From UBA1724 sp051884615 (GTDB lineage Bacteria > Verrucomicrobiota > Lentisphaeria > Oligosphaerales > Oligosphaeraceae), in the NCBI GenBank assembly GCA_051884615.1, contig JBJEVT010000023.1, forward strand, positions 1 through 53,240: DNA of 53,240 nt, written 5' to 3'. The position numbers and the translations under genes were made by a program. Positions 8,414 to 16,493 of the stretch are shown piece by piece; within the stretch, counting starts at the first letter, position 1; every line of letters begins with the position of its first letter. The notes under the pieces are model-generated. The model saw only the letters and a program-made list of their open reading frames with translations, was not told the origin of the DNA and searched no databases.

Positions 8414-8425
8414 CAGGTTATAGTA
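8414..8425 (+). promoter_or_regulatory. CAGGTTATAGTA element, candidate -10 region
   Basis: The 12-mer CAGGTTATAGTA sits in the 210-base gap before the phenylacetate-CoA ligase gene. It contains TATAGT, a good -10 hexamer, in an AT-rich island of otherwise GC-rich DNA. The identical 12-mer occurs on the minus strand upstream of the secreted protein gene at 48275. No -35 box is recognisable. Confidence 0.4.
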
Positions 8426-8585
8426 AACCGCTTTTTCTCGCTTCCCTGAAGGCCGCGCCTCCCGCCTCCTTTCGTCCCCCGGCCGACCCGCACCCGGACC
8501 GCCTTGCCTCCCTGGCCCGGAGCGGGACCGCCGACGGCCTTCCTCCTCTGCCATCCTATTGTCATCCCCCCCGGAGCCACAAACC

Positions 8586-9890
8586 ATGAATCCAGAGCTG
8601 CTTTCCCAGAAGGACTACCTTGACCGCGCCCAGCTGGAGGCCATCCAGCTGGAACGCCTCCAGACCATCGTCGCCCACGCCTATCAGAACAGCCCCTTCT
8701 ACACCAAGACCATGGACGCCATGGGCGTGAAGCCCCGGGACATCCGAAGCCTGGCGGACATCGTGCGGCTCCCCTTCACCCAGAAGACCGATCTGAGAGA
8801 CCACTATCCCTACGGGCTCAACGCAGTCCCCTCCGACCAGATCGTCCGGCTCCATGCCTCCAGCGGCACCACCGGCAAGCCCATCGTGGTCACCTACACC
8901 CAGGGAGACCTGGACATCTGGACGGAGACCACGGCCCGCTGCTTCCTGATGGGCGGCGTCACCAACCGCGACGTGGCGGTCATCGGCTACGGCTACAGCC
9001 TCTTCACCGGCGGCATGGGCGCCCACCAGGGCATGGAGCGCATCGGCGCCACGGTGGTCCCCATGGGCGGCGGCAACACCGAGAAGCTCTGCATGCTGAT
9101 CCAGGACCTGGGCGTCTCCGCGCTGTGCTGCACCCCCTCCTACTTCATCCACCTCATGGAGGTCGCCCAGCGCCTGGGGCTGGATCTCCACAAGACCACC
9201 CTGCGCCACGGCTTCTTCGGCGCCGAGCCCTGGACCGACGAGATGCGGGTCCACATCGAGGAGGGTTCCGGCATCCACGCCCACGACATCTTCGGCCTCT
9301 CCGAGATCATGGGGCCCGGCGTGGCAGGCAGCTGCGACGCCCATAACGGCCTGCACATCTTCGAGGACCACTACTTCCCGGAAATCGTGGACCCCGCCAC
9401 CGGCGAGGCCCTGCCTCCCGGCGAAGAGGGCGAGCTGGTGCTCACCACCCTGGACAAGTTCGCCATGCCCCTCCTGCGCTACCGCACCCATGACATCACC
9501 CGCCTCCACTACGAGAAGTGCTCCTGCGGACGCACCCTGGTCCACATGGATCCCATCCGCCGCCGCAGCGACGACATGCTCATCATCCGCGGCGTGAACC
9601 TCTTCCCCTCCCAGGTGGAGGCCCTCCTCCTCCCCATCCACGGCGTGGTGCCCCACTACGAACTGGTGGTCACCCGGGAAGGGGCCATGGACGAGCTGGA
9701 GGTGCGGGTGGAGGTCACCCCCGATCTCTTCGGCGACAAGGTGGCGGTCCTGGAATCCCTCCGGAAGCTCATCTCCGAGAAGATCAAGGGCATGATCGGC
9801 ATCAGCGCCAAGGTCACCCTGGTGGAGCCCGGCGCCATCGCCCGCTGCGACGGCAAGACCCGCCACGTGGTGGACAAGCGCAAGAAGTAG
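8586..9890 (+). CDS. paaK: Phenylacetate-CoA ligase (copy 1)
   Basis: This 434-residue adenylate-forming enzyme activates phenylacetate or a similar aryl acid to its CoA thioester. Motifs are the phosphate loop SSGTTGKP, the acyl-binding segment YGYSLFTGGMGAHQG, the FGLSEIMGPG loop, RYRTHDIT and the C-terminal hinge RRSDDMLIIRGVNLFPSQVE. The ATG at 8586 is preceded by GGAG 10 bases upstream, unlike most genes here; an in-frame TTG at 8559 is less likely. It is followed by an ACT-domain gene 55 bases downstream, a pairing common in anaerobes that ferment aromatic amino acids. A second copy lies at 17395-18690. The physiological substrate is inferred. Confidence 0.93.
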   Translation: MNPELLSQKDYLDRAQLEAIQLERLQTIVAHAYQNSPFYTKTMDAMGVKPRDIRSLADIVRLPFTQKTDLRDHYPYGLNAVPSDQIVRLHASSGTTGKPIVVTYTQGDLDIWTETTARCFLMGGVTNRDVAVIGYGYSLFTGGMGAHQGMERIGATVVPMGGGNTEKLCMLIQDLGVSALCCTPSYFIHLMEVAQRLGLDLHKTTLRHGFFGAEPWTDEMRVHIEEGSGIHAHDIFGLSEIMGPGVAGSCDAHNGLHIFEDHYFPEIVDPATGEALPPGEEGELVLTTLDKFAMPLLRYRTHDITRLHYEKCSCGRTLVHMDPIRRRSDDMLIIRGVNLFPSQVEALLLPIHGVVPHYELVVTREGAMDELEVRVEVTPDLFGDKVAVLESLRKLISEKIKGMIGISAKVTLVEPGAIARCDGKTRHVVDKRKK

Positions 9891-9945
9891 GCGCGACAAC
9901 GCCCCATCCCCCCTCAATCCCCTTTCACGACAGGAGACTACGACC

Positions 9946-10380
9946 ATGACGAAGGAAATCCGACAGATCTCCATCTTCCTGGAGAACCGCGTGGGGCGGC
10001 TGGCCCAAGTCACCAGCCTCCTTGGCAAATCCTCCATCGACATTCTGGCCATCTCCGTGGCCGACACCGCCGACTTCGGCATCCTCCGGCTGCTGGTGAA
10101 CGACGTGGACAAGGCCGTGGAGGTCCTGCGGGACAACGGCACCGTCTGCACGGTGAATCCGGTTTCCGTGGTGCCCGTGGAGGGCGTCCCCGGCGGTCTG
10201 GCCAAGGTCCTGGGCATCATTCTGGACAACGAGCTGAACATCGAATACATGTATGCCGTCTCCCAGAAGGCCGCGCCCCAGCCCCTGATGGTCTTCCGCT
10301 TCACCAACCCCGAGGCGGCACGCCTGGCCTTCTCCGAGGCCGGCGTGGAGACCCTGACCCCCGAGCAGTTCCTCGCCTAG
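9946..10380 (+). CDS. Tandem ACT-domain protein
   Basis: The 144-residue product contains two ACT-like ligand-binding units: residues about 4-65 (QISIFLENRVGRLAQVTSLL) and about 72-140. Small double-ACT proteins of this type accompany phenylacetate-CoA ligases in many anaerobes and are thought to sense aromatic or branched-chain amino acids. The gene lies directly after copy 1 of the ligase and has a clear AGGAG 11 bases before the ATG. No enzyme domain is attached. Its regulatory target is not visible from the sequence. Confidence 0.92.
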   Translation: MTKEIRQISIFLENRVGRLAQVTSLLGKSSIDILAISVADTADFGILRLLVNDVDKAVEVLRDNGTVCTVNPVSVVPVEGVPGGLAKVLGIILDNELNIEYMYAVSQKAAPQPLMVFRFTNPEAARLAFSEAGVETLTPEQFLA

Positions 10381-10404
10381 CCTCATTTCCGCTCCCACCT
10401 CCCC

Positions 10405-11322
10405 ATGGACTATTCCGGCTTGGCGGCGGGCTTTCTCACCGCCATCCTCTCCTCTTCCGCCTTTCTCGCCTCGACCTGGGCGTTGCGCCGCACCAAGGGG
10501 CTTTCGCCCCATGGCCTGATGATCAACGCCGGCGTGTTGATGGGGATATTGTCCCTGGGGATGTTGGCTGTTTTCTGGACCCCGGCCCTGTTCACGCGGG
10601 GATTCGTCTCCCGTCTTCCCGCCTTGGCCGGGGCGTCCGTCTTCTTCAGCCTGGGGCAGACCTGTGTTTTTGTCGCCCAGCGGAAGGTGGAGGCCTCCCG
10701 CGTGGTGCCCCTGCTGGGATTGAAGCTGCCCATGCTGGCGCTGATTTCCCTGGTTTTTCTTCACGATCCCCTGGGGCCGTGGCAGTTTCTGGCCATTTTC
10801 CTGGCGGTGGCGGCGGCCTTCCTGCTGAACCATGCGGGAAAGAGCATTCCCCTCGCCAGCATTCTCTTCGTGCTGGGCGGCTGTCTCTCCTACTGCATCT
10901 CCGACCTCTCCCTGAACGCCCTCACCCGGCGCATCGCGGCGGATCTGGGGGAGAGCACCCTGATGGCCGCCCTCCATTGCACGGCGCTGACCTACATCGG
11001 CGTGGCGGTCCTCGCCCTGGCGGCCCTCTGCTTCACCCGCGCCTCCCTCACCACGCCGGCGGTGCTCCGCAGCATCCCCTTCTCCTGCCTGTGGATCGGA
11101 TGCATCATCGCCCTGAATTTCTGCTTCGCCCGTCTGGGGACGGTCCACGGCACCCTTCTCCAGAACACCCGGGGCATCTTCACCCTGCTTCTGACCCCGC
11201 TGTGCATCGCCATGGGATGCACCGCCCTGGAAACCAAGCTGACGGCCAATCTCTTCTGGCGCCGCATGGCCGCCGCCGCCCTGGTCTTCCTGGCCGTCTT
11301 CGTCTATCAGCTGGGGAAATGA
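10405..11322 (+). CDS. EamA/DMT-type transporter
   Basis: This 305-residue protein is nearly all hydrophobic, with about ten predicted helices in two repeats, the layout of the EamA half-domains of drug/metabolite transporters. The first half ends near FLLNHAGKS and the second begins at SILFVLGGCLSYCISD. The substrate is unknown; amino acids or small metabolites are typical for the family. It begins 24 bases after the ACT gene with a CT-rich leader. It may be an amino acid exporter linked to the aromatic metabolism upstream, but that is conjecture. Confidence 0.8.
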   Translation: MDYSGLAAGFLTAILSSSAFLASTWALRRTKGLSPHGLMINAGVLMGILSLGMLAVFWTPALFTRGFVSRLPALAGASVFFSLGQTCVFVAQRKVEASRVVPLLGLKLPMLALISLVFLHDPLGPWQFLAIFLAVAAAFLLNHAGKSIPLASILFVLGGCLSYCISDLSLNALTRRIAADLGESTLMAALHCTALTYIGVAVLALAALCFTRASLTTPAVLRSIPFSCLWIGCIIALNFCFARLGTVHGTLLQNTRGIFTLLLTPLCIAMGCTALETKLTANLFWRRMAAAALVFLAVFVYQLGK

Positions 11323-11378
11323 CCCCGCGCCCCCTTCCCTGAATCCCGCCGCCCGTCCGGACGGTCCTCCCCCCTCCC

Positions 11379-14111
11379 ATGCCCCCTTCTCCTGCCAGCA
11401 AACCTTTGGAAGACGCCCTGCGCCACGACCGGGAGATGGCCTCCACGGCATTTCGCTACCATCGCTTCATCCCTCTTGTTTTCCTGCTCTTCCTCCTCAT
11501 CTCCCTCATGTCCTTCCATCCGGAGGACCTGGATTTCTTTGCGGGAGGGCTTCAGGGCTCCACCTATCCCCGCAACATCTTCGGCGCCTGGGGCACCAAG
11601 GTCAGCTGGTTCATGCTGCTGGTCCTGGGCGTGGGCGCCTATCAATTCGTCTTCCTCTGCCTCCTGTGCCTCTGCCGCCGCCTGATCTGGCGAAAGGGTC
11701 TGCTGGCAAGCAACTGGGAATACATCCTCTCCATCCCCCTGAATGTCTTCGGCGTCTCCCTGTTGTTCGGGGCGCTGCCCGACGCCCTGCCCGACCTGAC
11801 CGACAGACTGAACCTGGCCACCATCCCCGGCGGCCTGCTGGGACAGTTTCTCAGCAGCCCCGACCGGGGCATCATCAGCCAGGCGCTGAACACCACGGGC
11901 TGCATCCTCATCGCCATTGCCTGCCTGGGCTTCAGCCTGCTGGTCATCCTCCTCTACGATTGGCGGGTGCCCGCCCAGGCCCTTTGGCGAATCCTCCGGG
12001 AGCAATGGGGGAAATATCAGGAGAAGCGCGCCGCCATGCGCCAGGCGGAGGCGGAAGCCGCCGCCAGGCGCCAAGCGGAGGCCGCCCCCTCCGAGCCCCC
12101 CGCCCCTGCGCCGGTCCAGTCGGAAGTCCGCTTCTCCGGGGGAGGGGAGACGGCGCCCGCGGCGGGATTCCGCGCCCGCCGTGGCCAGGAATCCATCCAG
12201 GCGGACCGCCAGGCCCAGGAGGCCATTTTGGGGCAGCAGGCCGCCGCCCCCCGGAACACCGTCTCCTTCCCCGCGCCCGCTCCCGCCCGGCTCCAGGGCG
12301 AGCTTCCCCTGACGGAGGAGGAGCCTCCTCCCCCGCCCGCCCCCGCCCCTGCGCGCGCTCCCGCGCCGCCGGTGCGCCGGGCGCCCGCCGTCTCCCACGC
12401 CCCGGCTCCCGGGAAGTATCGCCTTCCCGACCCCGAGGATTTCTTCCCCCGGGGGAAGATGGAGGGGCTTCATCCCGTCAGCGACGAGGAGATGGAGCGG
12501 AACAAGCAGATCATCCAGACCGTGCTGGACAACTTCGCGATGGATGCGGACGTGGTGAACGCCACCGCCGGTCCCCAGGTGACCCTGTACGAGGTGCAGA
12601 TGGGCATGGGCACCTCGGTCACCCGCCTGGGAGCGCGGCGGCAGGACATCTCCATGGCCCTGAAAGCCACCCGGAACATCCGGATGCTGCTGCCCATTCC
12701 CGGGAAGGGCGTGGCGGGCATCGAGGTGCCCAACCAGCGGCCCGCCCTGGTGTGCGCCCACGAGCTGTTCACCTCGGACGCCTGGCGCAACACCCGGATG
12801 AGCGTCCCCCTGATGCTGGGCAAGAACTTCCAGGGCCACCCCTTGATCATGGACCTGGACCAGGCGCCCCACCTGCTCATCGCCGGCTCCACGGGAAGCG
12901 GAAAATCCGGCTGCATGAATCTCCTCATCCAGTCCCTCCTGCTCCGCTTCACCCCGGACGAGCTGCACCTGGTGATGGTGGACCCCAAGATGCTGGAATT
13001 CGCCCCCTACGAGAAAATCCCCCATCTTGCCGCCCCCATCATCAACGAGGTCTCCCAGGTGGGCGCCCTGCTGAACTGGGTCTGCGTGGAGATGGACAAG
13101 CGCTACCGCCAGATGCGCGCCGTCCCCAACGTCCGGAAGCTGGACGAATTCAACCATCGCAACCTGGAGACCTCCCCCGCCGTGGACGACGACGGCGATC
13201 CCCTGCCCGACCATCTGCCCCATCTGGTGATCATCATCGACGAGCTGGCGGAAATCACCCTCCAGGTGAAGAAGGACGTGGAACTTGCCCTCTCCCGCCT
13301 GGGAGGCAAGGCCCGGGCGGCGGGCATCCACATGATCGTGGCCACCCAGCGGCCTTCCCGGGAGGTGTTCACCGGCGTCATCAAGAGCAACTTCCCCTAC
13401 CGCATCGCCCTGAAGACCTCCGACAGCACCAACTCCCGCATCATCCTGGGAACCACCGGCGCCGAGGATCTCCTGGGCAAGGGCGACATGCTCTACAGCA
13501 CCGGCGGCGCGGAGCTGGAGCGCATCCAGTGCGGCTGGGTGGAGAACCGGGAAATCGCGGATGTGACCGCCTTCTGGACCGCCCAGGGGGCGCCCCAATA
13601 CAACGAGAGCCTGATGCGCGCCCTGGAACCCCAGGAGGAGGACGGGGAGGACGTCCTGGGAGAGGAGCCGGGCGACGCCCCCTTCGTGCCGGGCTCCGGC
13701 GACGGGGGAGACGACCTGATTCACCAGGCCCTGCAGGTCCTCCGGCAGTACAAGCGCCCCACCATCTCCCTCCTCCAGCGCTATCTGCGCATCGGATACA
13801 ACAAATCCGCCAGCCTGATGCAGGAACTGGAGGATCTGGGCTATGTGGGTCCCCAGCCCATCTCCGGCATGCGGGAGATCTACTGGGACAACTTCCCCTC
13901 GGAGGAGGAGCCTGCCCTTCCGCGGCGCGGCGGCGAATCCCCCGCCTCCTCCCCCTCCCTTTCCCAAGAGCCGGAAGACGGCGAGGAGCCGGCGACGGAC
14001 TTCCCGGAGGCGTCCATGGCGCAGCCCGGCCCCTCCCCCGAGGACGCTCCCCTCTCCTACGCCCAGCGCAGGGCATCCTCCCCCGATTCCCCGCCGGGAG
14101 ACGAGTTCTGA
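11379..14111 (+). CDS. ftsK: DNA translocase FtsK (intact copy)
   Basis: FtsK pumps chromosomal DNA at the division septum. The 910-residue protein has four N-terminal membrane helices (within about 25-200), a charged and Pro/Ala-rich linker (about 210-350), a RecA-like motor, and a C-terminal winged helix (about 775-840, DDLIHQALQVLRQYKRP) that reads orientation sequences. Walker A is GSTGSGKS at 503-510; Walker B ends in Asp621-Glu622 (LVIIIDELAE); the ATQRPS motif is intact. A disordered 60-residue tail follows the winged helix. Two genes downstream is a second FtsK-like ORF that has lost these catalytic residues. The gene starts after CCCCCCTCCC, with no Shine-Dalgarno. Confidence 0.97.
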   Translation: MPPSPASKPLEDALRHDREMASTAFRYHRFIPLVFLLFLLISLMSFHPEDLDFFAGGLQGSTYPRNIFGAWGTKVSWFMLLVLGVGAYQFVFLCLLCLCRRLIWRKGLLASNWEYILSIPLNVFGVSLLFGALPDALPDLTDRLNLATIPGGLLGQFLSSPDRGIISQALNTTGCILIAIACLGFSLLVILLYDWRVPAQALWRILREQWGKYQEKRAAMRQAEAEAAARRQAEAAPSEPPAPAPVQSEVRFSGGGETAPAAGFRARRGQESIQADRQAQEAILGQQAAAPRNTVSFPAPAPARLQGELPLTEEEPPPPPAPAPARAPAPPVRRAPAVSHAPAPGKYRLPDPEDFFPRGKMEGLHPVSDEEMERNKQIIQTVLDNFAMDADVVNATAGPQVTLYEVQMGMGTSVTRLGARRQDISMALKATRNIRMLLPIPGKGVAGIEVPNQRPALVCAHELFTSDAWRNTRMSVPLMLGKNFQGHPLIMDLDQAPHLLIAGSTGSGKSGCMNLLIQSLLLRFTPDELHLVMVDPKMLEFAPYEKIPHLAAPIINEVSQVGALLNWVCVEMDKRYRQMRAVPNVRKLDEFNHRNLETSPAVDDDGDPLPDHLPHLVIIIDELAEITLQVKKDVELALSRLGGKARAAGIHMIVATQRPSREVFTGVIKSNFPYRIALKTSDSTNSRIILGTTGAEDLLGKGDMLYSTGGAELERIQCGWVENREIADVTAFWTAQGAPQYNESLMRALEPQEEDGEDVLGEEPGDAPFVPGSGDGGDDLIHQALQVLRQYKRPTISLLQRYLRIGYNKSASLMQELEDLGYVGPQPISGMREIYWDNFPSEEEPALPRRGGESPASSPSLSQEPEDGEEPATDFPEASMAQPGPSPEDAPLSYAQRRASSPDSPPGDEF

Positions 14112-14117
14112 TTCCCC

Positions 14118-14678
14118 ATGGAGAATCTGCCTCCCATCCCGCCTCCCGGCGCCCCGCCAGGAGCATTCGTGACCACTCCCCCCCTGAACTTCGGGGAACT
14201 GCTCCAGCGCTACCGGCTCAACGCCGAGCTCACCCTCAACAAGGCGGCGGAACAGGCGAAGATCAGCGTGCTCCGCCTCCAGTCCCTGGAGACGGCGAAT
14301 TTCGCCGCCATTGATCTTCATCCCCACTACTGCCTCCCCATCCTGGAGCGTCTCTGCGTGGTCTACGGGCGCACCCCGGACGAGACCAGCCGCCTTCTGG
14401 AGATCTTCCAGGAGAATCTGGAGACCTACGAAGCGGAGACCGGGGTCCAGCTCAACCGGGAGCTGGCCCATTGCCTGGAGGAGAACGCCCCCGCCCCCGT
14501 GGCGCGTCCCTCCGCAATCCTCATCTCCTCCCTGATCATCCTCCTGGTCCTTCTGGTCCTGGGGGGATGCCTCTACCGCAAGTTCCAGCAGACGACCCTC
14601 CCCGAATCCCGGGACTATGATCTTCCGGCCTTGCTGCCCGAGCCCACCCTTCCCCTGGACACTCTGCCCCTTCCCTGA
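14118..14678 (+). CDS. RodZ-like helix-turn-helix membrane protein
   Basis: This 186-residue protein has a Cro/CI-like helix-turn-helix domain (about 24-95: LNFGELLQRYRLNAELTLNKAAEQAKIS) and one transmembrane helix (about 133-155), then a short Pro-rich tail of about 30 residues. That is the order seen in RodZ, the MreB-binding cell-shape protein, where the HTH domain faces the cytosol and contacts MreB rather than DNA. The periplasmic part is much shorter than in Escherichia coli RodZ. It sits 6 bases after ftsK and 9 bases before the FtsK-HisE fusion gene, so the three are almost certainly one operon. A transcription-factor role is possible but less likely. Confidence 0.8.
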   Translation: MENLPPIPPPGAPPGAFVTTPPLNFGELLQRYRLNAELTLNKAAEQAKISVLRLQSLETANFAAIDLHPHYCLPILERLCVVYGRTPDETSRLLEIFQENLETYEAETGVQLNRELAHCLEENAPAPVARPSAILISSLIILLVLLVLGGCLYRKFQQTTLPESRDYDLPALLPEPTLPLDTLPLP

Positions 14679-14687
14679 GGCCATCCC

Positions 14688-16442
14688 ATGACCCCCCAAT
14701 ATCTCCCCCCCTCTCCTGAACTTTGGGTGAACGCCCCCAGCCCCCAGGATGATTCCACCCCCCAGGGGGAGGAATTGGCCCTCGGCAGCCCGCCTTCCCG
14801 GGAGGAGCAGGAGCATACCGCGGCCCAGCTCCAGGAGCTGCTGCAGGAAGCCGGCCTGGCCGCCACCGTCACCGCCGTTCTGCCCACCACCGCCTACACC
14901 CGGCTGGAAATCAGCCTGGCCCCTGGCACCTCCCTGGAGGATTTGGAGCGCCTGCGCCAGGAAATCCAGCAGAGGACGGGGCGACCCCGCCCTCCCCGGA
15001 TGCTTCTGCCCATTCCCGGACGGGACCGGGCAGGCGTGGAGATCCCCAATCTCCAGCCCGGCTTCCCCACGCCCCAGGAGCTCTTCCTGGAGCCGGACTG
15101 GACCGCCGCCGAAGGCAGCCTCCCCCTCCTGCTGGGCAAGGACGCCGTCCGGCCCATCATCCTGGATCTGGGCGCTAGCGGCAACCTTCTGCTGGCCGGC
15201 TACGACGTCCCCAGCCTGACCTCCCTTCTGCGCCAGTTTCTGCTCTCCCTGATCTCCCGCCAGACGCCGGACCAGACCCGGGTGCTTCTCTTCTCCACGA
15301 AAGCGGAGACCTTCCGGCCCTTCGCCAAGCTGCCCCACCTTCTGCTTGCCCCCCAGCGGGAAACGGAGGCGGGCATCGGTCTTTTGGAGTGGTGTCTTCA
15401 GGAGACCACCCGCCGGCGCCGTCTTCTGGCGGCATCGGGCAAGCGGAATCTGGAGGAGTATTTGGAAGAGGCGGGCTCCCCGGAGAAGAGCCTGCCCCGG
15501 ATCGTCCTTCTCGCGGACGACCTGAATGCGCTGCTCACCCCACGGAGCACCTCCCGGGTCCAGGAGCTGCTGCTGGCGCTGGAACAGGCGGGCACCGTGG
15601 GTGTCCATCTCGTCGCCGCCATCGCCGGCGTGGTGCCGGAGGCCCTGCGGGACGCCTTCCCCTGCCGGATCTGCGGCCATCTTCCCCCCGGCGGCCCCGC
15701 CCAGGAACTCCTGGGGCTCCCGGATGCGGAATGTCTCCAGGACCAGGGGGACTTCCTCCTGTATGCCGACGGGGAAACCACCCGTTTCGAGACCGCCATC
15801 CTTTCACCGAAGCTGTGCGCCCGGGCCGCGGAATGCGCCGGGGGAACCGCTCTGCGCCCCCTGCCCGAGCTCCAGACGTTTCTCCATCAGTTCCTGGAGG
15901 GCAGACGCGCCCTGCAGGAAGCCAATCTGGAAAAGGAAATGCCCCAGTTGAATTTTGCCGAACCCACGGCCAACGACGCCCTGAAGTGCGTCCTATCCTC
16001 CGGCCAGGCCAATCCCGTCCTTCTCTCCGGCCTCCTGGGCGTCTCCCGGGAGCGTGCGGAGAATCTGCTGGACGAGCTCACCTTCCACGAATACCTGGGC
16101 GCCCCGGATGGCGCCGGCGAGCGCGCCATCCGCCGGGAGAAGATTCCCCCGGAATTGCTGGGGGAGGCCCCCCGGGTGCGAAAGACCCTGGAGACCCTCC
16201 TGGAGGAGCTTTCCCGGAAGATCGCCGACGGCGACCCCAACAGCCGCACCGTTGCGGAATACAACAAGGGAGTCCATGCCATTGGCAAGAAGATCGTGGA
16301 GGAGGCCGCCGAAGTCTGGATGGCGGCCGAATACGAAAACAGCGAGAACCTCTCCCTGGAGATCAGCCAGCTGGTCTACCATCTCCTGGTGCTGATGCTG
16401 AAGAAGAAAATCACCCTGGAGGACATCTACCGGCAGCTCTAG
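14688..16442 (+). CDS. Degenerate FtsK paralogue fused to HisE (phosphoribosyl-ATP pyrophosphatase)
   Basis: The 584-residue ORF is colinear with the motor and winged-helix part of the intact FtsK upstream: RMLLPIPGRDRAGVEIPN matches RMLLPIPGKGVAGIEVPN, followed by matching LPLLLGK, PFAKLPHLL, VGVHLVAA and winged-helix (about 428-475) segments. The nucleotide site is gone: Walker A GSTGSGKS is GYDVPSLT (171-178), Walker B IDEL is ADDL (276-279), and ATQRPS is AAIAGV. There are no membrane helices. Residues 497-584 are a full HisE domain (KGVHAIGKKIVEEAAEVWMAA, EISQLVYHLLVLM), the enzyme that hydrolyses phosphoribosyl-ATP in histidine synthesis. hisG follows. GTG at 16176, with GGAGG 8 bases upstream, could initiate free HisE. 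The frame is continuous with no stops. Confidence 0.9.
   Translation: MTPQYLPPSPELWVNAPSPQDDSTPQGEELALGSPPSREEQEHTAAQLQELLQEAGLAATVTAVLPTTAYTRLEISLAPGTSLEDLERLRQEIQQRTGRPRPPRMLLPIPGRDRAGVEIPNLQPGFPTPQELFLEPDWTAAEGSLPLLLGKDAVRPIILDLGASGNLLLAGYDVPSLTSLLRQFLLSLISRQTPDQTRVLLFSTKAETFRPFAKLPHLLLAPQRETEAGIGLLEWCLQETTRRRRLLAASGKRNLEEYLEEAGSPEKSLPRIVLLADDLNALLTPRSTSRVQELLLALEQAGTVGVHLVAAIAGVVPEALRDAFPCRICGHLPPGGPAQELLGLPDAECLQDQGDFLLYADGETTRFETAILSPKLCARAAECAGGTALRPLPELQTFLHQFLEGRRALQEANLEKEMPQLNFAEPTANDALKCVLSSGQANPVLLSGLLGVSRERAENLLDELTFHEYLGAPDGAGERAIRREKIPPELLGEAPRVRKTLETLLEELSRKIADGDPNSRTVAEYNKGVHAIGKKIVEEAAEVWMAAEYENSENLSLEISQLVYHLLVLMLKKKITLEDIYRQL
16163..16178 (+). promoter_or_regulatory. Possible internal ribosome-binding site and GTG start for HisE
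   Basis: GGAGG at 16163-16167 lies 8 bases before an in-frame GTG at 16176-16178, which is codon 497 of the FtsK-HisE ORF and precisely the first residue of the HisE homology. Initiation here would give an 88-residue HisE, within the family's normal size. GC-rich coding DNA makes GGAGG common by chance, so this is suggestive only. Confidence 0.4.
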
Positions 16443-16493
16443 GCCCCCCTCCCGTCTGCCGTCCCCCTCACCCCATCCCCCCCCTTCCCACCC

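Noticed and set aside
11307..15680. Minus-strand open frame of 1457 codons opposite ftsK and neighbours
   Set aside because: It is antisense to well-supported genes and has Gly/Gln/Asp-rich, low-complexity composition typical of reverse frames in GC-rich DNA. Similar long reverse frames (4787-7759, 18659-22078, 27250-31035) were rejected for the same reason.
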